DNA from: Caecitellus pseudoparvulus
Taxonomy: Eukaryota; Bigyra: Bicosoecida
DNA: 64,000 bases
NCBI GenBank assembly: GCA_965644315.1
Contig: CBFFRQ010000042.1
Location: 186,001-250,000, forward strand
Reading direction: 5' to 3'
Shown here: positions 30,909 to 45,900 of the stretch, piece after piece
How the letters are laid out: each line of letters begins with the position of its first letter
Position numbering within the stretch: position 1 is the first letter of the stretch
Translations under genes and position numbers: made by a program
The notes under the pieces: generated by a model
The model's input: the letters and a program-made list of their open reading frames with translations, nothing else
What the model was told of the DNA's origin: nothing
Databases searched by the model: none

Positions 30909-33900
30909 TCAATCTGCTCTGCTGGCAGCGGCACCGCCCCCTTCCTCTGCTTCGTCTCCCTCCTCCACGACATCCATAAAGTCAAAGCCCTCCATCACAC
31001 CTGCCCTGCTGCCAACTTGCCAGTCAGCGTCCATAGTCCAGGAATTGAGAATGCCGAGCTCCAGCTTGGCTCGGAGCGTATCCTCGTCAGTGTACTCAGG
31101 CAGCTGTAGAGTGAAGAAGCATGAGATGCCCTTTGGCAGCTTGCCCTGCTGTGCTGCTTCAGCCCCGAGTGACACCACCTTGAAGGGCTGCAGGAAGCCA
31201 TCGGGAGAAGCTGGCAGGCGCTGCCGCGCAGACACAAAGTCGAGGAACTTGCGCAGCATGCTCTGCGGCATGCTGCGCAAGACCTTCCAGAGAGCTACAA
31301 TCGTGGGGTGAGCCGAATCGAACCCGCCATCGTAACGCACGACACGCTCCAACAAGCCCACGTCCACGTGTGGCCTGCCAGCGAGCAGGGTCTCAAGCTC
31401 TTCGTGCGTCCACATGGGAAGCAGTTCGTGGGGCACAACGCTTCCTAGGCCGTGCATGAACGGCAACAGGGGCGCCTCCGTCGCGCGAGCAGCCGCTTCA
31501 ATAACTGCCTTCACGAAAGGTTCGCGCTTAGCGAAAGTCAGGCGCTGAGCTGCGCGCTCCAGCCGAGCTTTCCTGCTTGCATCATCGTCGCGGACACAGC
31601 CGACGGCAGCCACAGCCGATTCAGTCAGGGCGCGCTCCGCAAGCGCACGCTCCTCCGCCGATGCACCCTCCGCTGGCGGCTGCAAGGCTCGAAGGTGCGC
31701 GATGGCAGAGGAGAAGTCGTGGTCCAGCTCGAACACTTCTCGCTCTGATACGGGCTGACCCACCAGCGGGCGCCACACGAGGGCAGGCAGATTGACGCCC
31801 ATGAGGGCATCGTGTCGGAGCGCAGTGCCAGCCAGCACACCCAAGAAGCGCAGTGCTCGCTTGCGCGCCAAAGTCGCTTCCTTGGCTGCTGCCGCCAGGG
31901 CATCCGAGTCGGAGGTGCGCGAGCCAGACGAGGCACGAGCAATCTCTGCAACTTCTTCGTCTGAAACGCCAGCAAATACCAGCTTGTCTCGATTACCGCC
32001 CTTGCCCATAACTGCGTTCTGGCAGGGCACCAGCAGTCCCAGAGGACCAGGTGCTTCGGACCGCAGGGCAGTCTCAATAACTTGCCGGTATGGGCCACCG
32101 TTGTCGTCCACACCCTCGTTGTCAAGCTTGACGAAGAAGTTACGCTGCTGGCCAAGATCTGCCTCGTACGAGTAGTCCCTGCGGAACTGCGCAGCTTCCC
32201 ACCCCTTCACCTGAGACATCAATTGCCCGAAGACCGACGTGCGCATGCGCTCCTTGTGTGATGGGATCTGCTTCAGCTTCAGGACGTGTGCCTTCACGCG
32301 GTTCACGCTCAGCTCCGGAACAGAGCTCGCGCGCATGAAGTTCTCGCCGGCCGGCTCAGTGTACAGCACCGTCGCTGCCAGCACGCGACGCCAGTGCTGC
32401 AATTTGGTGCGGGTGAAGGCCAGGCCCCTCAGTGCCGCAACACGCCGACCCAGCGCTGAGGGGTACGAAATCTTGCCTGCATGTGCAGCAACAAGGTGAG
32501 GCCTGCTAACCGTCAAGTCTACCAACGGCAACAAGCCCTTCAAGCGCGCATTCAGTCTCAGCAGCACTGCAAAGCGAGCCTGCATGAGGGAAAGGTTGCT
32601 GGACTCAGACATCCACGCGGGGTGCCCTTCCTCGCGTGCTGCCGGGCGCAAGGCCAAGTTCTCAGGCTCCACCCCAGACTCGTCACACTGCATGTTCACG
32701 AGGCGCACAAGAGCCATGTCAGCGGCAATTGTCCACCTATCGTCATCAAGCAGCGCATCAAAGGCTTCCCGCGTCATGTCGGCACCCTTTGTGGCAGCGA
32801 GCGACGCCTTGACTGGGGTTGAGCCAGCTTCAATGGCAGCCTTCCAAGCTGCGTCAGCGGCGGCCTCAGCTGCCAACTCCCTGTCTTCTTCTGCCTGAAC
32901 ATCTGCTGGCCTGGCGTGGACAGCAACCTCGTTCAGGTCGTCAGCCTTGAAGTACCATGCCTCGGCATCTCCATCCTTGCGGTACCAGAGGCGCTGGCGG
33001 TACACCCCTACGATGGTGCTGCCCTTGCCCTGGAAGGTCACGCGGTCTCCTCCACGGAGGGCCTTGCCAGCCTTGCCCAAGCGGGCCAACACTGCTGCGC
33101 AGGCGGTGGTGGACCTGTCGTACGCCACCGCGACACCAATTCGTGTGGTGGCCTGGACGTGATGGCCCGCTGACATTGACAGCCACCTGGAGTAGCTCTC
33201 AGCTCGGAGAGCTTCTGGGATGCGCGCTCTCGCCGCTGCAGGGCGATCCCAGCGCTGCAGCAGCGTTGCAGCCTCGAGGACTGAATCCAAGTGAGCCGCA
33301 GGGGGCACAGCAGGGATGGACAGCCACTTTGTATCAGCGAGAGTAACGGGGTCGGCAGGTGAGGACAGGCCAATGATGGGGTACAGCACTCGAGAGGTTG
33401 GCCCTCCCCGGGTGCCCGAGCGAATGTACCTGAACGCGGGCCCAAAGTTGTCGTACTTGAACTCACCAAACATTTCGCCATCACGCGTGAAGGTCAGCGT
33501 GCCTTCATCCATATTCAGCAGCACTCCAATGCGGTCGTTTGGCATCATGTGCTGACCGTACAGCCGCTCAGACTGGAAAGACGACTTGACAGCCATGTAG
33601 TTCATGTACCCGTAGTCGCGCCAGGACTCCGCGTCCGACACTCGTCGTTCCGCGACGCCGACGTACAGCATGGCTCCCCCAGAGTTCGTCATGAGCTGCT
33701 CGTGCAGCATGCGCCCTTCATCTGTGAACTCGGCCTTCAAGTACACTTCCCAGTAGTGCACGCCCCCAGAGAATCCTCGAGAGCCCATGATCATGCCGCT
33801 GGATGACCTGCTGTGGGAGACCTTCTTGAGGTCATCCGTCACGTTGATACTGCGCCCCGCGACAGACTTCATCCACACGAAAGGCGTGTCTTGATCAGCC

Positions 33901-36900
33901 TGGAAGCTTCCTCGAATGGGAGCGACCCGGGGTTTCGGGCGTGGCGCACTGTTCGCTGCCAGCTTGGCTTCGTCCAGACTCTTGGCGACCGCAGCAGCGC
34001 GTTGCTCATGGTCAGCTGAGCAGGCGGCCTCATCCACTTCCTCACCCTTCACGCCATCCTCAAACTTGAAGTACTTGGGTGTCGGCTCAGCGTCGCCGTC
34101 CGCCCCGCTTGACGGCACCCACTTGTGCACTCCTTGTTGGATGCCGGCAAGCCAGTAGCCTGACCAAGTGCCTGCTTCGTCACCGGCGACAGTGAGCTCG
34201 CCAAGCCCATGCATCTGACCCAGGTGCCATTGCCCTTCGTATCGCCGGCGCACACCAGAGTGAGAGTCCTCTTCGCTCCACGTCCTCACACCGTGGCCCG
34301 TTTTCAAACCCAGGAGCTTCACTGCATCGCCCTGAGCGTAAGTCGTGAGGCCGGGCACAACCCCCTTGCCATCTGGGATGTGGCAAACACTGGAATGCTC
34401 CATGGCTTGATCGCGAAGGTCAGTGTATGCAATGCCAAGCCCTGTGCCGTTCACAAGCCACTCGATAGTGCCGTTGTCCATGTCCACTTCCACGCCGATC
34501 ACATCACCGCCAGAGAAGGGCTTGCCGTATGACCTGGAGCTGCCCTTGTGGAAGCACTCGCGGTTGGACTTGAAGCCCCATGACTGGCGCTCGCACCCCA
34601 GGTGGTTCCGCACCACAGCGCCACGGGTAGCCATGCCGACGACCACGTGGCCCTGGACGCTGAGTACCTTGGCTTCCCACATCCACTTGCCAGATGTGAT
34701 AGCCCCATCCATGACTTGCTTCCAGTTCTGCAGCTTTTCTTCGTCGGAGCCCCCAGCACGAGAGCGACTGCGCTGCAGACCCTGACGTCCGCTGGGATCA
34801 TCGTCTGCTTCGTCCGGCTTTGAGCTTGGCTCGCAATTCTGGCGGGCGGCAGCGGGCACACCCAAGATGCCGAGGGCCGTGGAGAACTCCCCTGAGCTGC
34901 GCTGCATGCTCCAAGTCGAGCCAGACGCATCTAGTTCCGCACCATCACCATGCAATGCCGGGTGAAGCACGCTGGACCCCAGGCGGGGGGCAGCGAAAGC
35001 AGGTACTGCAGCTATGGAGGCCCAGGAGCCCTGGACGACTTCACTGCTGAGAGATGCCTCAAATCGGGAGCCAGGCAGCCAAGAAAGGGCATCAGGTGCA
35101 CCTGTGAGCAGGTCGCGGAGGAAGAATGTAATCTTGCCGGGATTGTTGTGCACGTCCAGGACCGGCTCGCGTCGAGACGGCGAAAAGGGCTCAGCGGGCT
35201 CGAACCACCCTACCAGCGGTGCCTGGGCCAAGGACTCGGGCAGCTCCATTTGTCCGAGGACAATAACTGCCCCAGTCGGAAGGCTCCACGGTGTTGGAGC
35301 ATCTCCGGACGCTCCCTCCTTACTCTCGGCTGCGCCGCCTTGAACCACATCCTCTTCTTTGCTGTCACCCTCTCCCAAGCTTGCGTCTGTCCCCACACAG
35401 TGAGCGTTCCCGCAAGCCGCAAAGTTCGCCTGGAGTGCGTGCAGCGTCTCTGCAGCGCTGCTTGCCTGGGATGCACTGTTCACGCGATGCCACTTCACGT
35501 GCACAGCCTGTCGGCTCGTGCGCGCCCAAGTGCCGCCTAGCTGCTCGCACTTGTCCCTGACCAGGTACCCCACAAATTCTTTCCACCCGCTTGCATCCCC
35601 GGCGAACGCGTCCTGTACAGCCTGAACGTCAGCTTCGCTGACGTCTTCCGCAGAGAAAGGTGGTGCAGTGCCTGCGCAGTCAGCCGAAACCTTCGAGACT
35701 GACTCCAGGGCCCTCGTGTCTGCAGCGCCAGACACGTCATCTTGCTGCATCACCGGTGGCTCCGCGATAGATACCCAAGAAGTCCCACGAGTGAAGCAGC
35801 GATCTTGCTGCTCTGTCATGTCTGCCACATACTTGCCCATCCCGTCTGCCATGCGCCAGTAGCCAGCCAGGGTGGTGGGCAAGTGACCTTGGGGCAGCAT
35901 GGTATTCATGTCCCTTCGCAATTCCCCCGTGGTTCGCGCGCAGCGCCATAAACGCACTTCCATCAAGTCGCCACGAAGTGCAGAAGTTTGCGAGCCAAGC
36001 CTAGCTGCTGGAGGGGGCAGCATGTCAGAGGCCGACGGCAGTTCCAACGCATGCTGCTGGGCCGCTCCTCGTCGCTGACCGTTCACGGCGAGGGAAATTG
36101 TGCTGCCGTTTGCGACGAATGCCAGGTGGGTCCACTCGCCAACGGGAGCTTCATAACCGAAAGAGACGATCTGTCCATCTGGAGTGCCAGTGACCCGTGC
36201 ACCACTCGGCAGCTTGCCCAGCGGTCCCACCCCGCGCTTGCGACGGCGCCCTTGCTTCCCCTTCTTTGAGGCTGGGAGCGCCGAAACGCCCTTGGGCAGC
36301 ATGATTCCCACAGAGCGGCGATCCTCCCGCGCAGCAGCTCCACACTCCAACAACAACGAGAAGCCTTCCTGGGCAGAGGCGAGGATCTTGGGCTGGCCGG
36401 ACTTCGAGGCCTTTCCTGCTTCTCGGGTGCTCGCGCTTTTCTTTACTGATTCCAGCGCAGAACCACCTGAAACGTTCCGGGGAAGGCCGTCTCCTTGTGA
36501 GGGGAACCCCTTGGGCTGAGTCAAACTGGCAACGTCGCGGTCAAAACTGCTGTAGGGCTCGCGGCCCAAGGTACTCTTGAAGCCGCTGGGCGCGCCAAAG
36601 GAAGAGGTGAAATCGATGCCACCACCCCCTGGCATGGAATCGCCAGTACGCCCTCGCCCCTGAGAGGCAGGCTCCGTGCCGACACCGCCTGATGCAGCGA
36701 CGCCATCCAATGCAGCGCCACTATCAACCACCTCGATGCCGTTGAGCGCCCCAGCTCTGCCACGGCGGCGCACCCACACTTCCAAGGTCCAAGGTCCCTT
36801 GAAGTTCGGTGCTCCTCTCGCCCCTCTCACACTCACGTAGCTCATGCCGCCATGGAAAGACAACGCACTCGTGCCCTTGCTTTGTTCCTCTGCCCCAGAT

Positions 36901-39900
36901 GATGCCTCGCCCTCCGCTTGTTCCTTGGCAAAACGGAGCATGGAGGCAAACTCCACGAGGGTTTGCAGGTACCTGCTGCAGCGGGGAGAATCCTCCATCT
37001 CCGCATGCAAACGGCGCTGAGCGAGGGCCTCAAGCCTTGCAGTGGGGACGCGGCGCAGGTAGTCTCCCCACTGCACTCCGGGGAGGCCCCTGGCATGTGC
37101 CGCTTCGTCGAGGCGCCACGCACGCCCCAAGATGCCGCCTAGTCGTCTGAAGCCAGCCTCCTTGAGCCCCATGCTCGGGGACCGCAGGGTCACAGCCCAG
37201 GCAGAGAACAGCTGGCGCAGCGCAGCGTCAGCTTGCTCAATGTCTTCCACACCCCCCGCATCGCCGCTCTCGAGCAGTAAGTCAGTCAGCCACTGGATAA
37301 ACTGTAGGGACGGCTGACGCATGATGTCCCTGTCAGTAAACGACATCGATGCTGAGCCCGACCAGTTGAAAGACGCAAAATCACGATGGGCTGCCTGCTG
37401 CAATTGCAGTGCCAAGGCTTCAGCGGCAGCCATCCGCAAGGCGACTCCCTCGGTCTTGGCTTCCGAACCTTCGCCCGCCCCTTCAAGAGGGGACGCCGAC
37501 ACGATGGCCTGCTGCAGCATTCGGTGCAGCAGACTCTGCAGCGACGGCTTGCTGCCATCTAAGCAAGCAGCCCCTGAGACACCTTGACAGTGCCGGCCCT
37601 CGGCAGAGAGAGTTGCAGCGGTCGCCGCCGTGCCAGCACCCACTTCGCCTGTGCTCAAACTCGACAAGGCAGAGGTGAGGGCAGCCGCTGCCGGCGGAGC
37701 AGTCGAAGTGTGAGACGAGTGCGTTGAGCCGGCCTCGTGCTGACCCACACCCACAGTGGGCGGCCACCAAATTGGCGCAAAGCCCCGCCCAGTCTCCAAG
37801 CGAAGCAACGCGAGGAACGCCGTCACAGGGGACTGCAGTGAAGCACTTACTCGGAGGTACGCATCTTTTGTAGCGGCTGGCTTCACCTCTAGGTCTGCCC
37901 CTGCAGCGCTTGGGGTACTCGGGTCTTGAGGGGTGAGGTTCAGCCCGTTCCCCCACTCGCCCATGTACGCAGGGGCCCTGTCCCACCCTGTAACGAGGAA
38001 CTCAGTTCCAAAGAAGCCCACCAGGGAAAATGGTGCATCCTGAGGGGCAGCGTGCACCGGGTCTGCCAGAGTCCCCGTGATGCTGTCATCCCTTGCCAAG
38101 CTGAGGGAGCTCCCAGAAGCGCCCGCTGCCAGGGGCGGCGGTTGCACAGGCGCGTCGCTCTTCCCGGTAGCCCCTGGGCTGCATGTTGGCCACTGCAGAA
38201 CAAGGGCGATCAGGGTTTCTCGCGCCAGCAAAGCTGCAACGCTGGTTGCAGTGTGCACGACAGAGCTTCGTGGCTCTCGAATGTCACGAGCTCTGCTGAG
38301 ATCCTCCACCTGGGAGAAAGGAGTCGGCCCCTGCAGGTGCTTCATGCGATTACTTGCCACGGCTTGCTGCAGGCCAACAACGTCAGTGGTATCAACCTCA
38401 GCACTGCTGTCAAGGCCAAGGAAGCCTGCATCGTCATCAGCAAAGAGTATGCGGCCATCATCGCCCTGGCTGGAGCCTGGGATTTCACCGCCAAACGAGC
38501 CGAAGTCGTGCGAGCGGCGGGATCGACGGGAGAAAGGGGGGCGTGTGTCGGGGAAGTAACGGCCCGATGGGTTGTAGTGCTCGCCGCCCATTTCCTCCTC
38601 CAAAAAGTCTTCAACCTCACCGTCGAGGGGCTCCAGTTCCTCATCGGTGCTCTCCTCGCCGTCTGAAGCAAACCCACTCCCTGCATCGTCTTCTTCTCCA
38701 CCTTCGTCGAGACCCTCGTCCACACCCCCGGGCGTTGCGGCGCCGTCCTGCTCCTCAAGTGGTAGTGCTGGCGAGCCCGATTGTGGCGCAGGCGGGACAG
38801 GAGAGGCACCATCACTTGCTGTGTAGGACTGGACTCCTGCAGGAGACATCGCTGGCATGCCCCCCATGGGGCCGCCAGTGCTCGCTACCATCGACTGCAA
38901 GTCTCCCCCATGAGCGAACAGGAAGTCCGCAGCAGAAGCGACGTCGCCGCCATTTGCCGCTAAGGCATGCATGGCAGCGTCTTGGTTGAACCCAAACTCC
39001 AGAAGCTGCTGCACAGCGTGCTCCATTTGAATGGCCTGCTCTGTTGCTGAGGCAGCCTGAGCAACTTGGAAAGCCTGCATGGCATCGCCGTCAGCAGCTA
39101 GGCTGCCTTGCTGCAGCATGGCCCCAACTTCCTCGGCAATACTGGCAGCTGCAGCAGCTGCAGGGCCGCCCTCTGCGCCTGGAGAAGCGCTGCCACTCCT
39201 TTCGCGAGGACTGGATGCCCCCGTGGAGGTGCTGCCAGCTCGCTCCGAACCCAATGCAGGAATGGCAGGAGGGAGAGCACCGCCTTCGGTGGCTGTGGCT
39301 GGAGCAGCACCTTCCTCGCCAGCTTCGACGAGCTGCGGGATATCAGAATCCACTTCCTGTGGGGTCCCGAGTGAAACTGAGAAAGTCACTGCTCCCTCAG
39401 CTGGGGTCTGGAGCACTTCACTTGGCACTGCAGCTGGAGTGAGTGACGGAGAATCTGCCACAGGGGCCACCTGGGTGGCCGAGCTTGGCTGTGCAGGTGT
39501 CATGGGCGCAGCTGGAGCGCTGTCACTCCCGGGTTTGTCAGCACCGTCAGACTTTCCTTCTGTCACCCCCTCTTGATCGGCTGCAGAAGCTGGTGTAGCT
39601 TCCTCCCGCTTAACGTACGACGAGGGGTTTGCAGTAACGAGCGCCGCAGCATTCTTCAGTTTGTCACTAGCACGGGTCACGTCGGATGCCTGCTTCAGCA
39701 CCTTGAGGGCACCAGCAAGCGCTGAGCGCTTGCTCCGGTTGACAAGGGCACCACTGAGCAGCTGCAGAAGCTCATGCGCCGTCCCTCGATCCGCCAGACC
39801 ACTCAACGAGGTAGTCTGCAAGGCCATGCGTGCCAGGAGCTGGCGAGCTGGCACACCAGCGCCCACATCGTCAGGACTGCCTGACTCGGACAGGAAGGCC

Positions 39901-42900
39901 CGCGCGAAAGCGGGGAAGATGCACATAGTTCTCAGGCAAGCAAGGGAGGCAACACCAGTCCGCCAGAGAAGGCCGGAATCCATGAGGGGCCGGAGGTTTG
40001 GCACTTTGAGAGCTGCGCAAATGCTCTCCACCGATGACTCAGCACGCAGATCTGGGGCATCACCCTCCACAGGCAGCGGGGCAGAGGCAACCGTGGCAAT
40101 ACCTCGGAAAGAAAAGACAGTACCGGCACGCCAGCTGAACACTGCTGGGTACAATGTGGTGCCAGGTTCAACTCGAGCGACCAACCCAACAGTGCGCCAG
40201 CCAGAGGTATCACTCCCAAATGTCGGTTCAGCAGGGAGGGTAGGAGCCTTGTTTGACTTTGGTGGAGCCGCACCTTGCCCGAATGCTCCCCGCTGTGCAT
40301 CCCTCTTCGTACCAGCCAGAAGCTGCTCCATGTCCTCACGAGACTTTGCCCCTCGCCAGATGGCCATGAATACTTCGCCCGCCTCGGCGTTGTACACAAA
40401 GCGGACCGAGTCTCCGGTGCTGTACCTGCGGGCAAAAAATGGCCTCTCGGGCTGGCTGCGCTGGCCTGCAGGCACATCCAGCCCCAAAAACTCATACTGG
40501 TTGCCTTTTCCAGCCGCATAGTCAGGGTTTGATTCGCCGAACACCTCCAGTTTGCCACAGCCAGCTTGGACCATCATGGCATCTCGAGAGCTGTGCGAGC
40601 GGGGAAGTGGCGTGCGTGCAGCCCCAAAGTGCATGCCCTCTTCGCCTTGCGTGTCTGAGATGACCTGCATCTCCCACACCCACACGCCTTCTTGCATAGG
40701 ATGGTCCATTATTGCCACAGACTGCTCATCGTCGTCGCCGTCCAGACACAGGGCTTCAAATGGTGTCGCAGACGCCACCGACGCCCCACGTAGGGAGTGC
40801 AAATGCAAGGTGCGCTGCTTTGGTTGCAGACACAGCCCAAGGTGGAGCTCTTCATGGCTCCCCCCCGCCGCCTGACACTCTGCACCTGTGGCACTGCCGC
40901 CATGAGCTACCACACTGCCACTGTCAGCGTCAGTGCGAGGAAGGGATGCCAAGTCCACTGAGCACCCCGCCAGCCCGACACAGCCAACCGGTGCAAGGGA
41001 TCCAGAAACGAGAGCATCAGCACCGGACTGATCAGCAGCAGCAGCCTGCCTCGCGACCTGCATGTCGTCACTGGCACCCCATTGAATCGCAGCTTGCACG
41101 ACCAATGGCCACAAGCGCTGTGGAACGTGCGCGGGAACGAGGGGAACAGCGGAAATGGGCCGCATTGCTGCGATGCCGACACTCAGAACGACCTGCGGAA
41201 CTGGAACTGCAAGCGGGTCTAGCTGGAGCATGTGGCCTTGCTGCGCTCCCAGTCCTTTTGCGACATCGGCATGGAAAGCATCCTGCTCCTCCGCTTCGGT
41301 ACTCACAAGCACCGAGTAGGAACCACTTGCGCTCCCGCCCAGCGACAGCAGCACACCACTGCCGCCACGCTTCTTTACCCGGTTCACCACAGCTTGGCAC
41401 ATGCGGTTCGCGGCACCCTGCGTGTGCTCTGCAGCTGAGAGCGTTGCTGGGTGCCTGCCTGTCGCCTGTACCCCTTCACAAGACCACGTGCAAGGGTGGT
41501 TGGTGGCGGACTGAGAGAGAACCTCCACTGCCCCACCAACACGAAGGACACTGGCTTCCCCACCCAAAACCTCCAGAGCACCCATGCCCCGAGCTACTTG
41601 AATGGCAGCATCAAGCGCGGCTGACATTGTCGTATCGTCTTGGCTCGGGTTCATCAATGCGTCGTTTGATGCCACCTCCAGGTCCAGAGCTGTTTCGAGC
41701 GCGGTCGCAAGCTCTCCTGCAACGAGCCCTCGCCATGCAGGTTGGGCAAGCAGTGTGCGCAAGAGGGCAACTACTTCGCCTGAAATTTGGCTTCGGCGGA
41801 AGGGCGTGTCCACGTCAATTGCCCATGTATCAGCACGAAGGTGCTCGGAGGCTGCCAGTGTGGCAGCGACGGATTCTTCACTTTGGACTGAAGCCCCCTC
41901 ACCATACAGACGCGTGAGCATGAGCGACAGCCAGTGCGAGTCCGCGTGCACGTCTGGGGCTGCTGCTCGACCAAGCTCGTAGAGAAGAAACTGCACCAGC
42001 TCCTGGGACCCGCAATCGCTACCTGCGCTGACTGTCTTGCCGGACCACCTTGCGTGGGGCAAGTTCAAGGTAATGCTGCCAGGAGCGATGGAGGAAAGCA
42101 GCCCACGCAGCAGACGAAGCACTCGTCTGTGTACGGCCAAGGGGCCGTATTGTGCGGCAAAGAGCAGCAACGACAACCACGGGGCAGCCGTCAAGTGTTT
42201 TGCAGCAGCAGGAGACTGTGCCATAACTTCAAGAGCAGAGGTCAGCTCGTTCAACACGATGTCTGCCGCGCCCAGGTCGGCAGACGCTGAAGGGGAAGCC
42301 GAAGCTGGCTGATCACCCCACTGCTGCCCCTGAGAGTCGCCAGCGCCACTGCCGCTTGGAAGACTTGCCTCCCACCCCCAGCCTTCTGGGGCGTCCCAGC
42401 CATCTGTAAACTCGTCTGCATCATCGCCCTTTGGCACCTCTTGTGCTGCCAGCACAAGGTCCTGCCCACTCTCCAGCAGAGCCACCACATCATCTTGCAT
42501 CGAACTGGCCTGTGTTGCAGTTGGCGGCTGCTCGTCTTTTTGACCGGAGCGGGAACTGTAGCCCCCTCGGGACAGCCTGGGCTCTGTGCCAGTCGGCGGG
42601 AGGTCTGGGATGCTATCTCTGCCGTACACTCGCGACTTCTGCTCGATGCGATGTCCCTTTCGGGCCGAGCGGTACTGCTCTCCCCCTCGGCCTGACTGAA
42701 ACAGGTTGCCCCGAGCGTGCTCTTCTTGAGGTGCTCGATGCGGGGTTCCGCTCGTGTCTCGCTCACCTTGTAAGAAGTTCCCGTAATACGGAGCGCCTGA
42801 CCCTGCCGGCTGCCAGCCACCAGAAGGTGCCCCAGTCATGGCAGAGAAATCAGGCAGCCCAGAAGAGCCCCGGCCACTTTCCCGAACATGTGCCATGAAG

Positions 42901-45900
42901 CTGTTGAAGGCGTCCCTGTCTCCTGCGCTAACCGGCATAGGCATAGGGGTTGCTTGCCAGGGAAACTGCGGCTGTTCATGGCTTTCCGGTCGCGCGGGGG
43001 CGTCTGTGGCACTCCACCCCTGGCGTTGCATCTGCATGAAGGAGAGATGCTGTGCATCACTCTCCAATGCTTGAGCACCACTAAGGGCAGAGAAGGCCTG
43101 CGCGGGGGAAGCAAACGGCCGGCTCGGCTCCCTGCTTAAACCGCCGGTGCGCGTCTCCCCACCCGTGCGAGAGACGGCAGAGCCAGACACAGCCGCAGGG
43201 GCCGAGGATTTGATGGCCGGTGCCGATTCTTCTTCCTTTGAATCAGAAACAGCGCCTGAAGAAACTCCGAGAGTGGCGGCGTCTTGTGCGGCTGCAAGAG
43301 CAGCCAATGCAACGGCACGTTCTTGCTCAGCGACAGAAGCACGATCAGCTGCTTGTTTGCTCGCAGACTTGGCAGCTTCGGAGGGCGTCAAGTGGCTGCG
43401 CCGGTAATCTTCAACGCGCAAAACCACCCCAAGGGCTTCTCGCAGCTGTGTGTACAGCACCATAAACGCAGCATCTGGCAGAGCTCCTGCATCTGCAGCC
43501 TCGTCCACATCTGGGCTGAGAAGAGAGGCCGCAGCTTTCGTTTCTTCGGGGGAAAGGCCGGCAGAGAATCGCTGGGGGCTTGGTAATGCTGCCTCAGTTG
43601 CGGACATCTGCCCTGCAGAGCTCTCTCCGACAGTCAGGCTCGCAGAAGCAACAAGGGGCGCTGGACCTGGAGGGGGCGGAATCGGCTCTGAGCTGATTCC
43701 TGTGCCAACTTCAGCGGCAGCTTGCAAGAGAGTCTGGGCACTGGCCTCTGAGGTGAGGGCAGCTGGGCTAGGCTTCAAGCAGCACGAGCCAGACGCAGCT
43801 TGGAGAAGGCAGGAAGTCAGGGCTTTGGTGGCGCTGTTCTCCAGCAGCAGAACATGACCGCCAATGCCATCCACAAGAGGGCCTCGGGGCACTGGCCTCG
43901 TGGAGAGCCCAACGATGTCCGTGGGAGGCTTGGGGTGGGATGCCACCGGTGCAAACTTGCCAGTTGTCAACGCTCGCACACGGGAGAGCAGACTGGTGAG
44001 GAGTGGAATGGTGCCACATCGAGCCGCAAGAGCTGCTATGCGGGGTGTCCAGCGAAGCATGACAGCGCGACACAGAGTGGTCGCAGCAGCCAGAGCGTGC
44101 AGCATGAGAGGCGCGGTCGCTTGGGCAGTCAAGCTCTCCTGCCCAAAGGACGACAGGGCTTGTCCAAGCAGTGCCAGACCTGCTCGCTGCACAGAAATGT
44201 CCGCTTTCTGTTTGGAGTTCGGAATGCTCGGAAAGTGGAGGCCGTTGCAATCGCCCCCATCCTCGGCTGCACCAGACCACTGCATGACATGGTACGCTGG
44301 CAACTGCAGGGTTGTTGCCTTGACACAGTCGCTGGCCGTCGCAATGGCTCGAGACGCAGCTGCGAACAGTTGGGAGTGGGACTTCTCCAATTCTGCCACC
44401 AAGCGTGGAGGGCAGCTCGCGAGGTTCTGTCCAGTGCGAGGAAGCACCGCGTCGACACCGTGGCGACTTGCTGCACTGTGCATCATGTACGTCGGGGCCC
44501 GTTGCGCTGATCTACCATTGAGTTTGAAAGGGAACGGCAGTGCACCAGAGGGAACCTTGGTTCTGCTGTACGCTGCGTTTGTCCCTGTCATAGGTCCCGA
44601 CAGAAGGCGAATGACCTGCCATGTCACGGCACTCCGGACAACTGAGGTGGCTCGCGAGACTTTCTGGCGCACATCGTTGGCCCACGCAAGCCGCATCAGC
44701 TCTTCTGCTTGAACCATACCTTGGCACATGAGACTCGCTTGGCACTGAGCGGAGTTTGCCTCGAGCAGCAAAGCAGGGATGCTAAGGGAACGCTCTGCAG
44801 TGAATGCCGAGATGAGAGACACTACCTCGGCCGCAGCCAGAGGCACAGCGTGAGGGCTGTCGCTGCCAATAGCAGGGCTCAGGCCCGTCACGAGCAGTCG
44901 ACAGCGTCGAGAGACCAGGGCAATTGCTTCTGCAACCGAGAACGGTGCGAACGTGCTGCCTGGAACAGGCTTCGAGTCGGACGGCAAGGTAATCGGCAAC
45001 TCCCCTCCGCACCAGGAGACCTTCCCACCTACGACGCTCATCCAGTGCTGACGAGCACTTTTGGCAGCAGCCCAAGCAGTCAGTAGCAGCTCTGATGGTT
45101 GAGGCTCAGCCCCATCCTGAAGCTGCCTGCAAAGCTCCCTGGCGGCACTCACAGCACCCGTGTGCAGAACAACTGCAGCTGCCACCGCTCGGCCAAGAGC
45201 GTCAAAGGGAGCCAGCCTCCGGCGCAGTGCACCAGCATCTTTGCAACCTGCTTGCTTGATCATGAATGTGTGGAGAGGCAGCGCGGATGGAGCCCCTTCA
45301 AGCAAGTCAAGAGCAAACGAGGTGTCTGAACAGGGCGGGTGCGCCCCAGCCACTCGCCCACTGCAGGTCACATCGAGAGAGAGAGGACCTTCGACAAACC
45401 CACCTTGCATCAAGGGGGACGTGCACCATCGAGCTGCGGTGGCCCTGACAGAACTGTAAGATTCTTGGGCCACTCGGTCTTGCACACCTCCAGGTCGCTT
45501 GGCGGCATCGGCATCCCATACTGATTTCAAGTGGAAGCCCTCGCGGAGCCGTTCGTGCTCAGTGCTCCCAGCAGTGTACTCAACCATACTGGACGCCTGA
45601 GATAGCGGGGACACAGCCATCTTGGCCGCACAGTGTGCCGCTAGACCTGCGTTCAATACGACCATGTTCAAACTGGACAGGGGAGAGTCACGCAGAGTAC
45701 CAAGAGCACACCGCTGCATCGACATGGCACGCTGAAGCGGACGCAGGGCGTCTTGAAGGCTGGTGTGGCCACGGCGGACGAGTCGCATCAACACCAAGGA
45801 CGCGTCGTCGAAGGATAAACCAGGCTCGTCGCTGGAAGCTGCCTCCACACCCTCGTCTTCCCCGTCTGAACTGTCAGCATCACCTTGTGTGGCTGCCTGT

